Source: Conus ventricosus (taxonomy: Eukaryota; Mollusca; Gastropoda; Neogastropoda; Conidae). Taken from it: a stretch of DNA of 64,000 nt. A program made the translations under genes and the position numbers. The first letter of the stretch is position 1. Each line of letters begins with the position of its first letter. Shown here piece after piece: positions 1-11,353 of the stretch. The DNA is taken from contig CM031615.1 in the NCBI GenBank assembly GCA_018398815.1, forward strand, positions 52,044,749 through 52,108,748. Reading direction: 5' to 3'. The notes under the pieces were generated by a model that did no database searches, was not told where the DNA came from, and was given only the letters and a program-made list of their open reading frames with translations.

Positions 1-280
1 TTTTGTTTTCAGCCCCCCCCCCCCCCCCCTCCTCCTCCCCTCCATCATCTCCTCCTCCTCCTCTTTTTTCAATCTTTGGTACAGACAACACCTGTTTCAG
101 TCTGGAAGGATATGCTAAAAGCTTTCACCAGCTGACCTACTCCCAGAGGTGGAGCGAATGGTTGCCAGACCTGCATGTGGCTTTCACATCTGGCAAGAAA
201 AAAAACATCATTTTATGGCTCACAGTATACATTTTTTTTTAATGTATGTCTTCCACTGTCAATTGATTTTTTTTTTCCAG
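1..280. other. 5' edge of window, upstream intron of MGLL-like gene
   Basis: A poly-C run (about 12-29) is followed by CT-rich and then mixed sequence. I see no exon of the lipase here. The stretch ends in a long T tract and CAG at 280, a good polypyrimidine tract and acceptor for the exon that follows. Earlier lipase exons, including the one with the catalytic serine, must lie outside the window. Confidence 0.5.
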
Positions 281-372
281 TTATATTTGGCCTGTAAGAT
301 AGCCGATCTCTGTCCTCAACTGCCACTGACGTGGTCATGGACCCCTGGCTCATCACCAGAAACCATCTGATG
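281..372 (+). CDS. MGLL: Monoglyceride lipase-like, internal exon (cap region)
   Basis: This exon encodes residues resembling the stretch of monoglyceride lipase after the cap helices: LACKIADLCPQLPL, then VVMDPWLITRNHLM. It follows a T-rich tract and CAG (acceptor at 279-280) and ends at ATG before GTGTGG (donor at 373). The reading frame breaks once near 330: the first half reads in the frame starting TTA at 281 and the second half one base off, so one base seems to be missing. With it the exon would be 93 bases and leave phase 0, which fits the next exon exactly (…RNHLM / VAQYNDDP…). MGL hydrolyses monoacylglycerols, including 2-arachidonoylglycerol, at membranes. The match rests on my reading of the family pattern; the exon is short, but its order and phase agree with the three downstream exons. 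Confidence 0.8.
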
Positions 373-449
373 GTGTGGTCCTCATGATCTGAGTTTCTGC
401 GTGCGGCCCCTCTCCTGAGATCCACTTTTTTTTTTTTTTAATATCACAC

Positions 450-2975
450 TGCATTCCATTCTTACCATTGCCCACCTGCATTCCTTTCTTACCATCGCCC
501 ACCTGCATTACATACTTACCATCAACCACAGCATTACATGTTCACCATCACCCACCTGCATTACATTCTTACCATTGCCAACCTGCATTACATTCTTACC
601 ATTGCCCCCTGTATCACATTCTTACCATTACCACCTGTATCACATTCTTACCATTACTCACCTGCATTACATTCTACCATTGCTCACCTACCTTAAATTT
701 TTACCATCGCCCACCTGCATTACATTCTTACCATCACCCACCTGCATTAAATTCTTACCGTCACCCACCTGTATCACATTCTTACCATCACCCACCTGCA
801 TTACATTCTTTACCATCACCCACCTGCATTACATTCTTACCATCGCCCACCTGTATCTCAAATCTTACCATCACCCACCTGCATTAAATTCTTACCATCG
901 CCCACCTGTATCACATTCTTACCATCACCCACCTGCATTAAATTCTTACCATCGCCCACCTGTATCACATTCTTACAATCACCCACCTGTATCACATTCT
1001 TACAATCACCCACCTGCATTACATTCTTACCATCGCCCACCTGCATTACATTCTTACAATCATCCACCTGTATTACATTCTTACCGTCACCCACCTGTAT
1101 CACATTCTTACAATCCCCACCTGCATTACATTTTACCATCACCCACCTGCATTAAATTCTTTACCGTCACCCACCTGTATCACATTCTTACAATCACCCA
1201 CCTGTATCACATTCTTACAATCACCCACCTGCATTACATTCTTACCATCGCCCACCTGCATTACATTCTTACAATCATCCACCTGCATTACATTCTTACC
1301 ATCTCCCACCTGCATTACATTCTTACCATCGCCCACCTGCATACATTCTTACCATCATCCACTTGAGGTTACATCTTACCATTGCCCACCTGCAATACAT
1401 ACCATTGCCCACCTGCATTACATTCTTACCATTGCCCACCTGCATTACATTTTTACCATCTCCCACCTGCATTACATTCTTACCATCATCCACTTGTGTT
1501 ACATTCTTACCATTGCCCACCTGCAATACATACCATTGCCCACCTGCATTACATTCTTACCATTGCCCACCTGCATTACATTCTTACCATCGCCCACCTG
1601 CATACATTCTTACCATCATCCACTTGTGTTACATTCTTACCATTGCCCACCTGCAATACATACCATTGCCCACCTGCATTACATTCTTACCATTGCCCAC
1701 CTGCATTTCATTCTAACCATTGCCCACCTGCATTTCATTCTTACCATTGCCTACCTGCTTTACATTCTTACCATTGCCCACCTGCATTACATGCTTACCA
1801 TTGCCACCTGCATTACATTCTTACCATTGCCCACCTGCATTACATTCTTACGGTTGCACACATGAATTCCATTCTTACCATCACCCACCTGCATTACATT
1901 CTTACCATTACTCACCTGCATTACATTCTTACCATCGCCCACCTGTATCACATTCTTACCATCGCCCACTTGCATTACATTCTTACCATTGCCCACTTGC
2001 ATTACATTCTTACCATCGCCCACCTGCATTACATTCATGCTATCACCCACTTGCATTACATTCTTACCGTCATCCACTTTTGTTACATTCTTACCATTAC
2101 CCACCTGCATTACATTCTTACCATTACCCACCTGCATTACATTCTTACCATTGCCCACCTGCATGTCATTCTTACCATTGCCCACTTGCTTTACATTCTT
2201 TCCATTGCCCACCTGCATGTCATTCTTACCATTGCCCACTTGCTTACATTCTTACCATTGCCCACCTGCATTTCATTCTTACCATTGCCCACTTGCTTTA
2301 CATTCTTACCATTGCCCACCTGCATTACATTCTTACCATTGCCCACCTGCATTTCATTCTTACCATTGTCCACTTGCTTTACATTCTTACCATTGCCCAC
2401 CTGCATTACATGCTTACCACTGCACACCTGCATTACATTCTTACCATTGCCCACCTGCATTTCATTCTTACCATTGTCCACTTGCTTTACATTCTTACCA
2501 TTGCCCACCTGCATTACATGCTTACCATTGCACACCTGCATTACATTCTTACCATTGCCCACCTGCATTACATTCTTACCATTGCCCACCGTGCATTATA
2601 TTCTTACCATCACCCTCCTGCATTACATTCTTACCATTACTCACTTGCATTACATTCTTACCATTACTCACCTGCATTACATTCTTACCATAACTCGCCT
2701 GCATTACATTCTATCACCCACCTGCATTACATTCTTACCATTGCCCACCTGCATTACATTCTTACCATTACTCGCCTGCATTACATTCTATCACCCACTT
2801 TTGTTACATTCTTACCATTGCCCACAACATCACATTCTTACCATTACTTACCTGCATTACACTTACCATTACTCACCTGCAATACATTCTTACCATCGCC
2901 CACTTGCGTCACATTCTTACCATTGACCACCTGCATCACATTCTTATGATCACTCAACTACATTACATTCTTCCA
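450..2975. repeat. 27-bp minisatellite, about 90 copies, in MGLL intron
   Basis: The unit reads roughly CCACCTGCATTACATTCTTACCATTG and recurs every 27 bases with substitutions (TG/TA/CA at the junction, GCATTTC or GTATCAC variants) and occasional 1-5 base indels. Because 27 is divisible by 3 and most units lack stops, both strands show very long open frames (up to 514 codons). These are artefacts of the repeat. The array starts about 80 bases after the exon ending at 372. Confidence 0.95.
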
Positions 2976-4005
2976 TGGCCTTTTTTTCTCCCCTCTAACC
3001 GTGACGTGTGATGTGTGCAGGCAGTTGAACTTTCCTCTTCTTGAAAAGATGGCCCTGCTTTTTGTTGTTGCTTCCGTTTGTCATGCTGATCTGTTGTTTG
3101 TTGGGTTTTTTTATCCATACCCCAAAATGAATTCCACACACTTACAAAAAAAAAAAAAATGAAGAGAAATCTAATGGCAAGAGCATGACTTTCAGTCATA
3201 GAATTTAATGTAACAGAACAACATCTTCCTTCACTAAGAGAAACAAAATTTGAAGAGAAATATAAATGGCAGCTTCATTAATGCAGGGACCAGCAAGAGC
3301 TTCAGCCTCAGAATTTAATGGAAGGGAACTACATCTTTCTGGTGTTTTGGTTTTTTTTTTTTTCTGACTAAAAGAAAATATTTTGTTAAGAAAACAAAAA
3401 AACGAAAAACAAAATCAGAGCAGGTCATTTTGTACCCACTCTCTCCTCATACTCCTCCCCCCCGGGCCCCCCTCCCCTTCCCCACCTCCACTTTCCACTC
3501 CTGTCCTGTTTATGACTTTTCATTGTTACTTGTTATTTTTTCATGGGTTTGTCACATAGTGTACTCATCCCTTTTCCCTTCTTTTCCAAACGTCAGTTTC
3601 CTTTGATGTGGTCTGTTGCTTTTGGGTTTGTATATACACAACCCTTTGTTTGTTTTTATTTATTTTCATTCGATAAATCTTTTTTTTTTTAATACTGATT
3701 CTCTGTTCCCTGTCTGTTGACATGTCTTGTGTGTAATTATCTTCTGAGATCGGTCTATGTGCCTGTTCCAGTCTGTCTGGCTGTCTGTCTGTCTGACTGA
3801 CTGACTGTATGTCTGTCTGTCTCTCTCCTTCTCTTGCTCAATCACTTGCTGAATTGCTCACTCTCTTTTCTGTTCTTTTCATTTTTAATCTCTACATAGT
3901 ATTTCTAGTAGTTCTTTTCAACATTAGTGGGAAATGGGTTTGAATTAATGTTAAGTGAGAAATACTACACAGCTACAACGCTATACCACACTCTGAATGT
4001 ATGTA
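2976..4005. other. Intron sequence without recognised feature
   Basis: AT-rich DNA with several poly-T runs, a short C/G-rich patch near 3460-3480, and TGTC/TGAC runs near 3770-3820. I see no exon or mobile element here. Confidence 0.5.
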
Positions 4006-4049
4006 CGCGCACACACACACATACACACGCACTCTGTGGCACACACGCT

Positions 4050-4120
<71 letters not shown>

Positions 4121-4143
4121 GTACTCTGTGGCACACGCACACA

Positions 4144-4203
<60 letters not shown>
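4006..4203. repeat. (CA)n microsatellite with duplicated interruption
   Basis: Two long CA tracts (about 4054-4115 and 4145-4203) are each preceded by a similar non-CA island containing CTCTGTGGCACAC (near 4030 and 4122). This suggests the island and its tract were duplicated together. Confidence 0.9.
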
Positions 4204-4204
<1 letters not shown>

Positions 4205-4682
4205 CCATAGTAGTTGTACAGATCATTAGGCTTGACCAGTTGGCTTAAACTGTCTTAATTCAGGGTGTATGTGTAGACCAGGCCTTTTTTCCTAAGTGTG
4301 AGATCCTCTTTCAATCCCCTTTTGTACTCACATAATATTTATACAGTTGTCACCCTTACACCTTTGTGGTCTCACAGGGTTTTTTTTAGCAGATGTGATG
4401 ATTATTAACTAGTCCACATTCAGTGGCACCCCTTTGATGCAGCTGAGACTACTAATACAGGTAAAATGTTTCACCGAAAACAGGTTTTAGGTATGTGAGG
4501 AAATGGTCATTGGCTGAGTTTGTATTTGGCGGTTTTACTTTACAGTTTGAAATGTGGACATTTGCACATTTTCTGCAAAGCTGACTTTGCTCTTCGAGTG
4601 TGGCTTAATTTTTCTTGACTGAATTTTCGTCTTCAGGTGTTTCGTTTCAAATGACTGACTCTCTGCATACAGATCGTTGTGC

Positions 4683-4767
4683 AGTGTGTGTGTGTGCATG
4701 CGTCCGTGTGTGTGTGTGTGTGTGTGTGTGTACACATGCATATGCATGTATGTGTGTTTTGAGTGGG

Positions 4768-4805
<38 letters not shown>

Positions 4806-4860
4806 ATGTGCATGTATGTGCGATGTGTGCGTGTGCGTGTGTATGACGTGTGTGTGAGAG
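4683..4860. repeat. Imperfect (TG)n microsatellite
   Basis: TG dinucleotides broken by GCATGC, TACATGCATATGCATG and GAGTGGGA segments, then a short GA run. Confidence 0.9.
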
Positions 4861-5078
4861 AGAGAGATTAAGTTTGATCTCGGTGTCACAGAATAGTAAT
4901 AGTAAGCCTTTTCTTTTCTTTCCATGTGAAATGTTTGCTGGGTGTTTAAAGAATGGTTTTTGCTCTGTATAAGTTGTTGCTGTTTTCATAATGTGTCAAT
5001 TGATTCTATATTGTGGGTGATATATAAACTATAAAGTTTACTCATTTGGCAGCAGACTTTTATTAACTTGCATGCGAC

Positions 5079-5081
<3 letters not shown>

Positions 5082-5140
<59 letters not shown>

Positions 5141-5154
5141 TATATATATATATT
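5082..5154. repeat. (CA)n(TA)n compound microsatellite
   Basis: A pure CA run from 5082 grades into TACATATATATATAT at 5137-5154. Confidence 0.9.
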
Positions 5155-5345
5155 CATTTCGATTCCATATCTTTTTCCCGTTTCATGTGCCAATTTTCAT
5201 GTCACAGGTGTCAAGTATTGCACATAGAATCAGTGTTTATGAAATAATTTTGACACCAGCAGTCCCTTCTGTAGTGTATGTGTGCTCTTAGCCTTTTTTT
5301 GTGTGTATTTCTTGTATTGTTATCATGTGGATTGTTCTCGTACTT

Positions 5346-5477
5346 ACTTTTTCTTGGGGGGGGGGGATATATGTATATATATATATAATATTCCTTTTTA
5401 ATACTTATTTTAACAAATGTTGCTCCCCAAGGGGTTGAGCGCTTTTAGAATCGTTTTAGGCTGTGCAACTACATTGA

Positions 5478-5526
<49 letters not shown>

Positions 5527-5543
5527 TACATATATATATATAT
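5346..5543. repeat. AT-rich microsatellites
   Basis: A poly-G run and short TA run at 5356-5390, then a long (TA)n tract at about 5480-5543. Confidence 0.85.
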
Positions 5544-5616
5544 CAGTGTGGTGACAGCCCTATAGAGCCCAGTGAGTGGTCAACAGGAATATGATGTATA
5601 TATATTGAAACTGAAA

Positions 5617-5903
5617 ATTTGTTGAGTGATATAGGCATACTGGTGGTGATTGTTTATCATTAGCTTGAATTGTTTCGGTTCATGGCCATATTCATTATTC
5701 ACTTACTTATAAAATCAGCTGAGTGTTGTAGGCATACTGGTGGTGATTGTTTATTATTAGCTTGAATTTTGTTGGTTAGTGGCTATATTCATTATTAACT
5801 TACTTATAAAATTAGAAGAGTGTTGTAGGCATTCTGGTGGCAATTGTTTATCATTAGCTTGAATTGTTTTGGTTCATGGCCATATTCATTATTCACTTAC
5901 TTT
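5617..5903. repeat. 97-bp tandem repeat, three copies
   Basis: The segment with GGCATACTGGTGG recurs at 5634, 5731 and 5828. Each copy continues through a conserved TTTATCATTAGCTTGAATT and CATATTCATTATT block. The copies differ by scattered substitutions. Confidence 0.9.
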
Positions 5904-6057
5904 AATATTGTGCGTACAATCAATGATTGGGAGTGGCAGCGGGTGTTCTTATTATTACCTTCTTTAATTTTATTGAAGTGGTTAGGATTAGAGGTCTGTT
6001 AGTTGTATGATATTAGATTGTTTCTGGCAAGGTGCTACACATGATTTGAGTGATTCT

Positions 6058-6336
6058 TTTTTCTTTCTGTCTCTGTCTCTCCCTCTTTCTCTGTCCCTCT
6101 CTGTTTCTGTCTCTTTCTCTGTGTGTCTGTCCATCTCTCTCTTTCTCTCTCAGTTCTGTCTCTTTACCACTATACTAGGCAGGGTGTTATCTCTTGTTCT
6201 ATGTCTTGATCTCTTTCTCTCTCTTTTCATTGATGTTTATCTTAGAGTCCTGTTTGTCTGTGTCTCTCTGTCACTGTCTGTCTGTCTGTCTCTCTCTCTC
6301 TCTGTGCATGCTTTCCTTATTTTCTTTCTCTCTCTC

Positions 6337-6402
<66 letters not shown>

Positions 6403-6417
6403 CGCGCATGTGCCTGC

Positions 6418-6469
<52 letters not shown>

Positions 6470-6470
6470 T
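6058..6470. repeat. CT-rich tract followed by (TG)n microsatellites
   Basis: Pyrimidine-rich CT/CTGT repeats at 6058-6340, then TG tracts at about 6341-6398 and 6420-6468 separated by TACTCGCGCATGTGCCTGC. This sits about 85 bases upstream of the next lipase exon. Confidence 0.9.
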
Positions 6471-6553
6471 GTGTACGTGTGTGTAGTACTTCCCTTCTCT
6501 TTGACACTAGTTCACCTGGTTGAAATCTGTTGATGTTCTTTGATGTTCTGCAG

Positions 6554-6606
6554 GTAGCTCAGTATAATGATGACCCTCTGGTGTATCATGGAGGACTGAA
6601 GGCAAG
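6554..6606 (+). CDS. MGLL: Monoglyceride lipase-like, internal exon (DPLVYHGGLKAR)
   Basis: TTCTGCAG at 6546-6553 is the acceptor and GCAAG/GTGCG the donor at 6607. The 53-base exon reads VAQYNDDPLVYHGGLKA plus two bases of an Arg codon. The YNxDPLxxxGGLKAR signature is characteristic of monoglyceride lipases, in the loop region before the strand carrying the catalytic aspartate. Phase 0 at the start joins the exon ending at 372; phase 2 at the end joins the exon starting at 8899, whose first G completes AGG (Arg). No frame error is visible. This is the clearest single identifying motif of the gene in the window. Confidence 0.9.
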
Positions 6607-6658
6607 GTGCGTTTCCTGGCTTAGCGCTAGTAAAGTGATGTACTATATATTTCACCAG

Positions 6659-6724
<66 letters not shown>

Positions 6725-7616
6725 CACATGCTATTAACATGAGCACAAGAACAATATGAAGCTTTGTCAGACTTGACAGGCCATGTAGTTCATCGTACAG
6801 AACTGGAAGGTATGCAGTCGTCAGTCATAGGCAGAACTCATGTCTGTGTGCACAAAGTACGTTCCCCAAATCATTTTTAACATTTGCAGTTTCTTATCGG
6901 CTAGGAAAAGTGATCAGCTAATATTACTCGAATTCATTTATTTGATTTTGAGTCAAATTTCATGACCGTTTGAGGTCTTTCAGTTTGTTAGTCTACCTTT
7001 TTCATTGGATTGTTTTTGTGTTTTATAGATATGTGTTTGCATTCCCCCCCCCCCCCCCCCACTCCACTACCCAGACAGATCCCTGTGAATGCATGGGCTT
7101 TCTGTTTTGTATTTCTTGATGTGGTAATGTTTTTTTGTTGTTGAAAGTTTTGTTGAGCTTTTATTCCCCATGTCATAAATAAAGTTAAAAGATTTAATTT
7201 CAGTTGAAACTATACCTGATTGCTAGTGTATGTGGGTGTATGTGTGCTCAGATATGTAGAGGTTTAGATGTGGATGGGGAGGGATGGAGTGTAAGAGAGG
7301 TTCTGTTGATGCATGTGTGTGAGTGTGCAGGTTATTCATGTCTCCTTACTTCTCTGAGCCAGTCTACTTAGAGCCAGTCAGTGTACTTAGAGCCTATGGT
7401 TCTGGATCTGGATTGGGTTAACTACAATGCACAACTGAATTTGTTATTGCAATCGAAGGGTACAATAACAAGATTTCATTCAGTATGTGTATGTGTGTGT
7501 TTCGGGGTCAACATGCATCAGATTGTGTCTCATTCGTTTTCTGGTTGGAAGAGAATCAATGGTAGAAAACTACTTTTATTTGAATATGTACAATACTTTA
7601 CTTCTGTTTTACTATG

Positions 7617-7672
<56 letters not shown>

Positions 7673-7874
7673 AGCCTCTGACCCTCTCTTGCCATTCTTG
7701 CACAAATTCTTTATCACCTGAATGAGCTTTAGTTAAAAAATGGTGAAGTATTTTGAAGAAACTAAAATTATACATGGACAAACACAGCATACAGTTCTGG
7801 CATGGTGATACAGAGTTGCATAAAAAGAATGGCGTGAAGTATGATTTTCATGCAGAACAAAGATCCTCTCCCAT
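6607..7874. other. MGLL intron, first half
   Basis: Contains a (GT)n run at 6661-6721, a poly-C run at 7043-7059 and a (CT)n run at 7618-7670. The rest is AT-rich unique sequence in which I see no further exon. Confidence 0.6.
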
Positions 7875-8898
7875 CCCACTCCTGTTGACACAGGTGGAGT
7901 TTGGAGGAAATAGTTTTCTCCTGTTGACACGGATGGGTTTGGAGGAAATACAGTTTTCTCCTGTTGACACGGATGGGATTTGGAGGAAATACAGTTTTCT
8001 CCCTGTTGACACAGATGGGGTTTGGAGGAAAACAGTTTTCTCCTGTTGACACAGATGGGGTTGGGAGGAAATACAGTTTTCTCCTTGTTGACACAGGTGG
8101 AGTTTGGAGGAAAAACAGTTTTCTCCTGTTGACACAGATGGGGTTGGGAGAAATACAGTTTTCTCCTGTTGACACAGGTGGAGTTTGGAGAAAATACAGT
8201 TTTCTCCTGTTGACACAGATGGGGTTTGGAGAAAATACAGTTTTTTTCCTGTTGACACAGATGGAGTTTGGAGGAAATACAGTTTTCTCCTGTTGATACA
8301 GACGGGTTTGGAGGAAATACAGTTTTCTCCTGTTGAAACAGGTGGAGTTTGGAGAAAATACAGTTTTCTCCTGTTGACACAGATGGGGTTTGGAGGAAAT
8401 ACAGTTTTCTCCTGTTGACACAGGTGGGGTTTGGAGGAAATACAGTTTTCTCCTGTTGACACAGGTGGATTGGAGGAAATACAGTTTTCTCCTGTTGACA
8501 CAGGTTGGCTTTGGAGGAAATACAGTTTTCTCCTGTTGACACAGGTGTGGTTTGGAGGAGGTAACATGGTTGACAGTTTTTCTCCTGTTGACACAGGTGG
8601 GTTCTTTTAGGAGATAACATGGTTGACAGTTTTCTCCTGTTGACACAGGTGGGGTTTGGAGGAAATACATGCTTGACAGTTTTCTCCTATTGACACAGGT
8701 GGGCTTTTGGAGGAGATATGTTTGACAGTTTTCCCATGTTGACACAGGTGGGGTTTGGAGGAGATACATACTTTACAGTTTTCTCCTGATGACACAGGTG
8801 GGGTTTGGAGGGATACACACTTGACAGTTTTCTCCTATTACCACAGGTGGGGATTGGAGGAGATATGCACTTGACATGTTTTCTCCTTGTTGACACAG
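7875..8898. repeat. ~41-bp minisatellite made of splice-acceptor-like units
   Basis: About 24 units of roughly 41 bases. Each has a pyrimidine stretch (GTTTTCTCCTGTTGACACAG), then GTGGGGTTTGGAGGAAATACA. From about 8555 the units lengthen with an added CATGCTTGACA-type insert. The last unit is the actual 3' splice site of the exon at 8899: TTCTCCTTGTTGACACAG followed by GTGGGG. The long minus-strand frames here (up to 333 codons) and the plus-strand ones come from the repeat, not from a gene. Confidence 0.92.
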
Positions 8899-9060
8899 GT
8901 GGGGCGCATCCATGCTGAAATGGTTGCAGTGGATTCAGGATAACCTGGGGGCCTCAAGTGCCCCTTCCTGACCATGCATGGCACAGCAGACAGAATGACC
9001 CTCAGCGACGGCTCTCGCATATTGGTGGACGGAGCTTCCAGTGCAGACAAAACCCTCAAG
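8899..9060 (+). CDS. MGLL: Monoglyceride lipase-like exon with catalytic Asp
   Basis: The exon starts with G after ACACAG (8893-8898) and reads WGASMLKWLQWIQDNLGASSA in one frame, then PFLTMHGTADRMTLSDGSR and ILVDGASSADKTLK in the next. The frame changes inside the CCCC run at about 8961-8964. One more C would give …ASSAPFLTMHG… without a break and make the exon 163 bases, leaving phase 0. HGTADR holds the position of the catalytic aspartate of the alpha/beta-hydrolase triad (the Asp of the GSADR motif in mammalian MGL), and DKTLK is the conserved strand just before the histidine loop. The donor is CTCAAG/GTTCCC, a weak match. The frameshift may be an assembly error in the homopolymer or a real lesion. 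Confidence 0.9.
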
Positions 9061-9840
9061 GTTCCCGCCGCTGTTTTCTGTTGTCTTTGTGTTGTTGATT
9101 GGGACAGACCCATCTACCCCACCCTCCCAACCCTAACCCACAGAACTGCCACCCCATTGACCTTTATAATATTGAGAAGATGAAGGCCAGGCCAAAGATG
9201 TGTCATTGATGTGACAGGTAAACCCTTGGATGACAAATGGAGACATCTTACTAGTGTTCTTTCCCCAGGTGTCTCTCAGTTTCCCCAGCAGCGGCTGTTT
9301 CCACTGATGTCATCGCCAGCACATTCTTCAGACGTTGCTTTTGCCAGCATTTGCTTCTCAAGGTTCAATTGTGGTCCATGTATGTTTCTTTATGACAGTG
9401 ACAACTGTGACATTAAGCCGTAACACTGAGTCAGCTAACTCTTTATTTCACATATAAAGGGATATGTGTATTTCACATATGAAGGGATATGTGTATATGA
9501 ATGAAAGGGAGGTCAGAACTATTTGATATGTCACAATGGACAATATTTCTGTGACATTTATGGGACATTTTGGAGGAGTTTATACTGTCAGACAAAGAGA
9601 GGTATATGTGTTTTCACTCCACACTGCTATAGTGCACATGCATGAAAAAATGTGCATGAGGAAATTGCATGTTTAGGAGCAGCGATCTAATGTTCACCAT
9701 AAAAATTAATGATGTATTGTGTACAGCTGTTTGAGGAAATCTTAAAGTTTTATTTAGGGAAAAAAATCATGTAACAGAACATGGGCTTCATTTGTCTAAA
9801 GGTTTATAAATTCATTTGCAGCAGAATATAAATCACATGT
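9061..9840. other. MGLL last intron, first part
   Basis: Unique sequence with a short duplicated block (CACATATAAAGGGATATGTGTATTT at about 9450 and 9475). No exon or element is recognised. Confidence 0.5.
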
Positions 9841-10330
<490 letters not shown>

Positions 10331-10490
10331 ATGCAAGCATGTGCAGAGTTTCAGAGACAAAACTACTAAAGCAATCCAGAGACTAGAGAAATGTTTTCTT
10401 TTAAGAAACTGACAGGAAGCAAGTGAAATGTGATGAATTTGTTCAGATCACATGCTTATTTGCTTGCTCATGATTAGGCACAAAAAGAAA

Positions 10491-11017
10491 TCATAATAAC
10501 AACAATAATGAATACTTATATAGCGCCTATTCTCGGCTAGAGACCAAGCTCTAAGTGCTTTACAATCAACACTCATTTACACAACGGGCTGCCTACCTGG
10601 GTAGTGCCGACTGAAGAGCTGCCAGCTGGCGCTTCATTCAGTCGTTTCCCGTGTCGTCCAGTCAGTATCGTTCAATATCGAACTCATTTTCCTTACTTCC
10701 TTCATTCTTTCCATTTTTCACGCAGGGTGCATGCTATGTGTAACGTGTCATCCGTACCAACGGCCAAACTGGCCTACCCTTCCGAAAGTTGGTGATGGGA
10801 TTTTACGTGTGTGCAAGATGTTATGCGTGCCACACACGGAACCTCGGTTTATAGTCTCATTCAAAGGACTGTATGGGAAATGGAGTCAGAACCAATGTTA
10901 ACTCCGAGGGAAAAATCCCCCTGTACCGAAACGCCCCGGCGGAGGTTCGAACCCACAACCCCAGGATCACCAAGATTACGAGTCCGGCGCTCTACCAACT
11001 GAGCTATTCCGGCTCCC
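10491..11017 (-). mobile_element. Full-length tRNA-derived SINE, intronic, minus orientation
   Basis: Read on the minus strand it starts GGGAGCCGGAATAGCTCAG, with an A box (TAGCTCAGTTGGTAGAGCG) and B box (GGTTCGAACC) in a tRNA-like head. A body of about 380 bases follows, then a 3' end (AGAATAGGCGCTATATAAGT) and a short ATT/GTT-repeat tail at 10491-10510. It matches the copy at 46790-47332 over its whole length with few differences. It lies about 230 bases upstream of the last MGLL exon, opposite to the gene. No clear target duplication is visible. Confidence 0.9.
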
Positions 11018-11248
11018 AATCCTGTATATCTGTTCTGAACACACACTTTCACGGTTTGCATACATGTGTACAGTTATGTTTTTTTGCTGGAGCATAAGTT
11101 ATTGACGGTAAATGAGATAGAGTGTTTTATGTATGCTAAATGAGGAGTGCACCCTTAGAAACTGTGATGTTTAAGAACTACATGTGTCTGTATTCCCGTT
11201 TCAAATATCAGCTAACATGATCAAATGCTGTGTGTACTGTGTGGACAG

Positions 11249-11353
11249 ATGTATGAGGGCTACTACCATCAGCTGCACCAGGAGCCCGGTGAAGATGGCG
11301 CCGGAGCACGGCGTGACATCTTGGACTGGATCTCTTCTCGTGTCAGACAGTAA
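11249..11353 (+). CDS. MGLL: Monoglyceride lipase-like terminal exon with catalytic His
   Basis: After GTGTGGACAG (acceptor at 11247-11248) the frame reads MYEGYYHQLHQEP, then GEDGAGARRDILDWISSRVRQ and a TAA stop at 11351-11353. YEGYYHQLHQEP matches the conserved C-terminal block of monoglyceride lipases. The histidine of YYHQLH corresponds to the catalytic His, and the I-x-x-W-I pattern to the last amphipathic helix. Phase 0 at the start joins DKTLK of the previous exon. Together the four exons give about 120 C-terminal residues of a protein of roughly 300; the first half, including the GxSxG serine, is off the left edge. I did not find a clear AATAAA soon after the stop. Confidence 0.92.
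   Translation: MYEGYYHQLHQEPGEDGAGARRDILDWISSRVRQ

Noticed and set aside
1382..2926. 514-codon open frame
   Set aside because: It is the 27-bp minisatellite read in frame; other frames and the opposite strand are equally open.
450..2975. CRISPR-like array
   Set aside because: Units are directly abutting without spacers, and the genome is eukaryotic.
7733..8769. Open frames up to 333 codons on the minus strand
   Set aside because: They track the ~41-bp minisatellite in a lipase intron, with frame drift at each indel.
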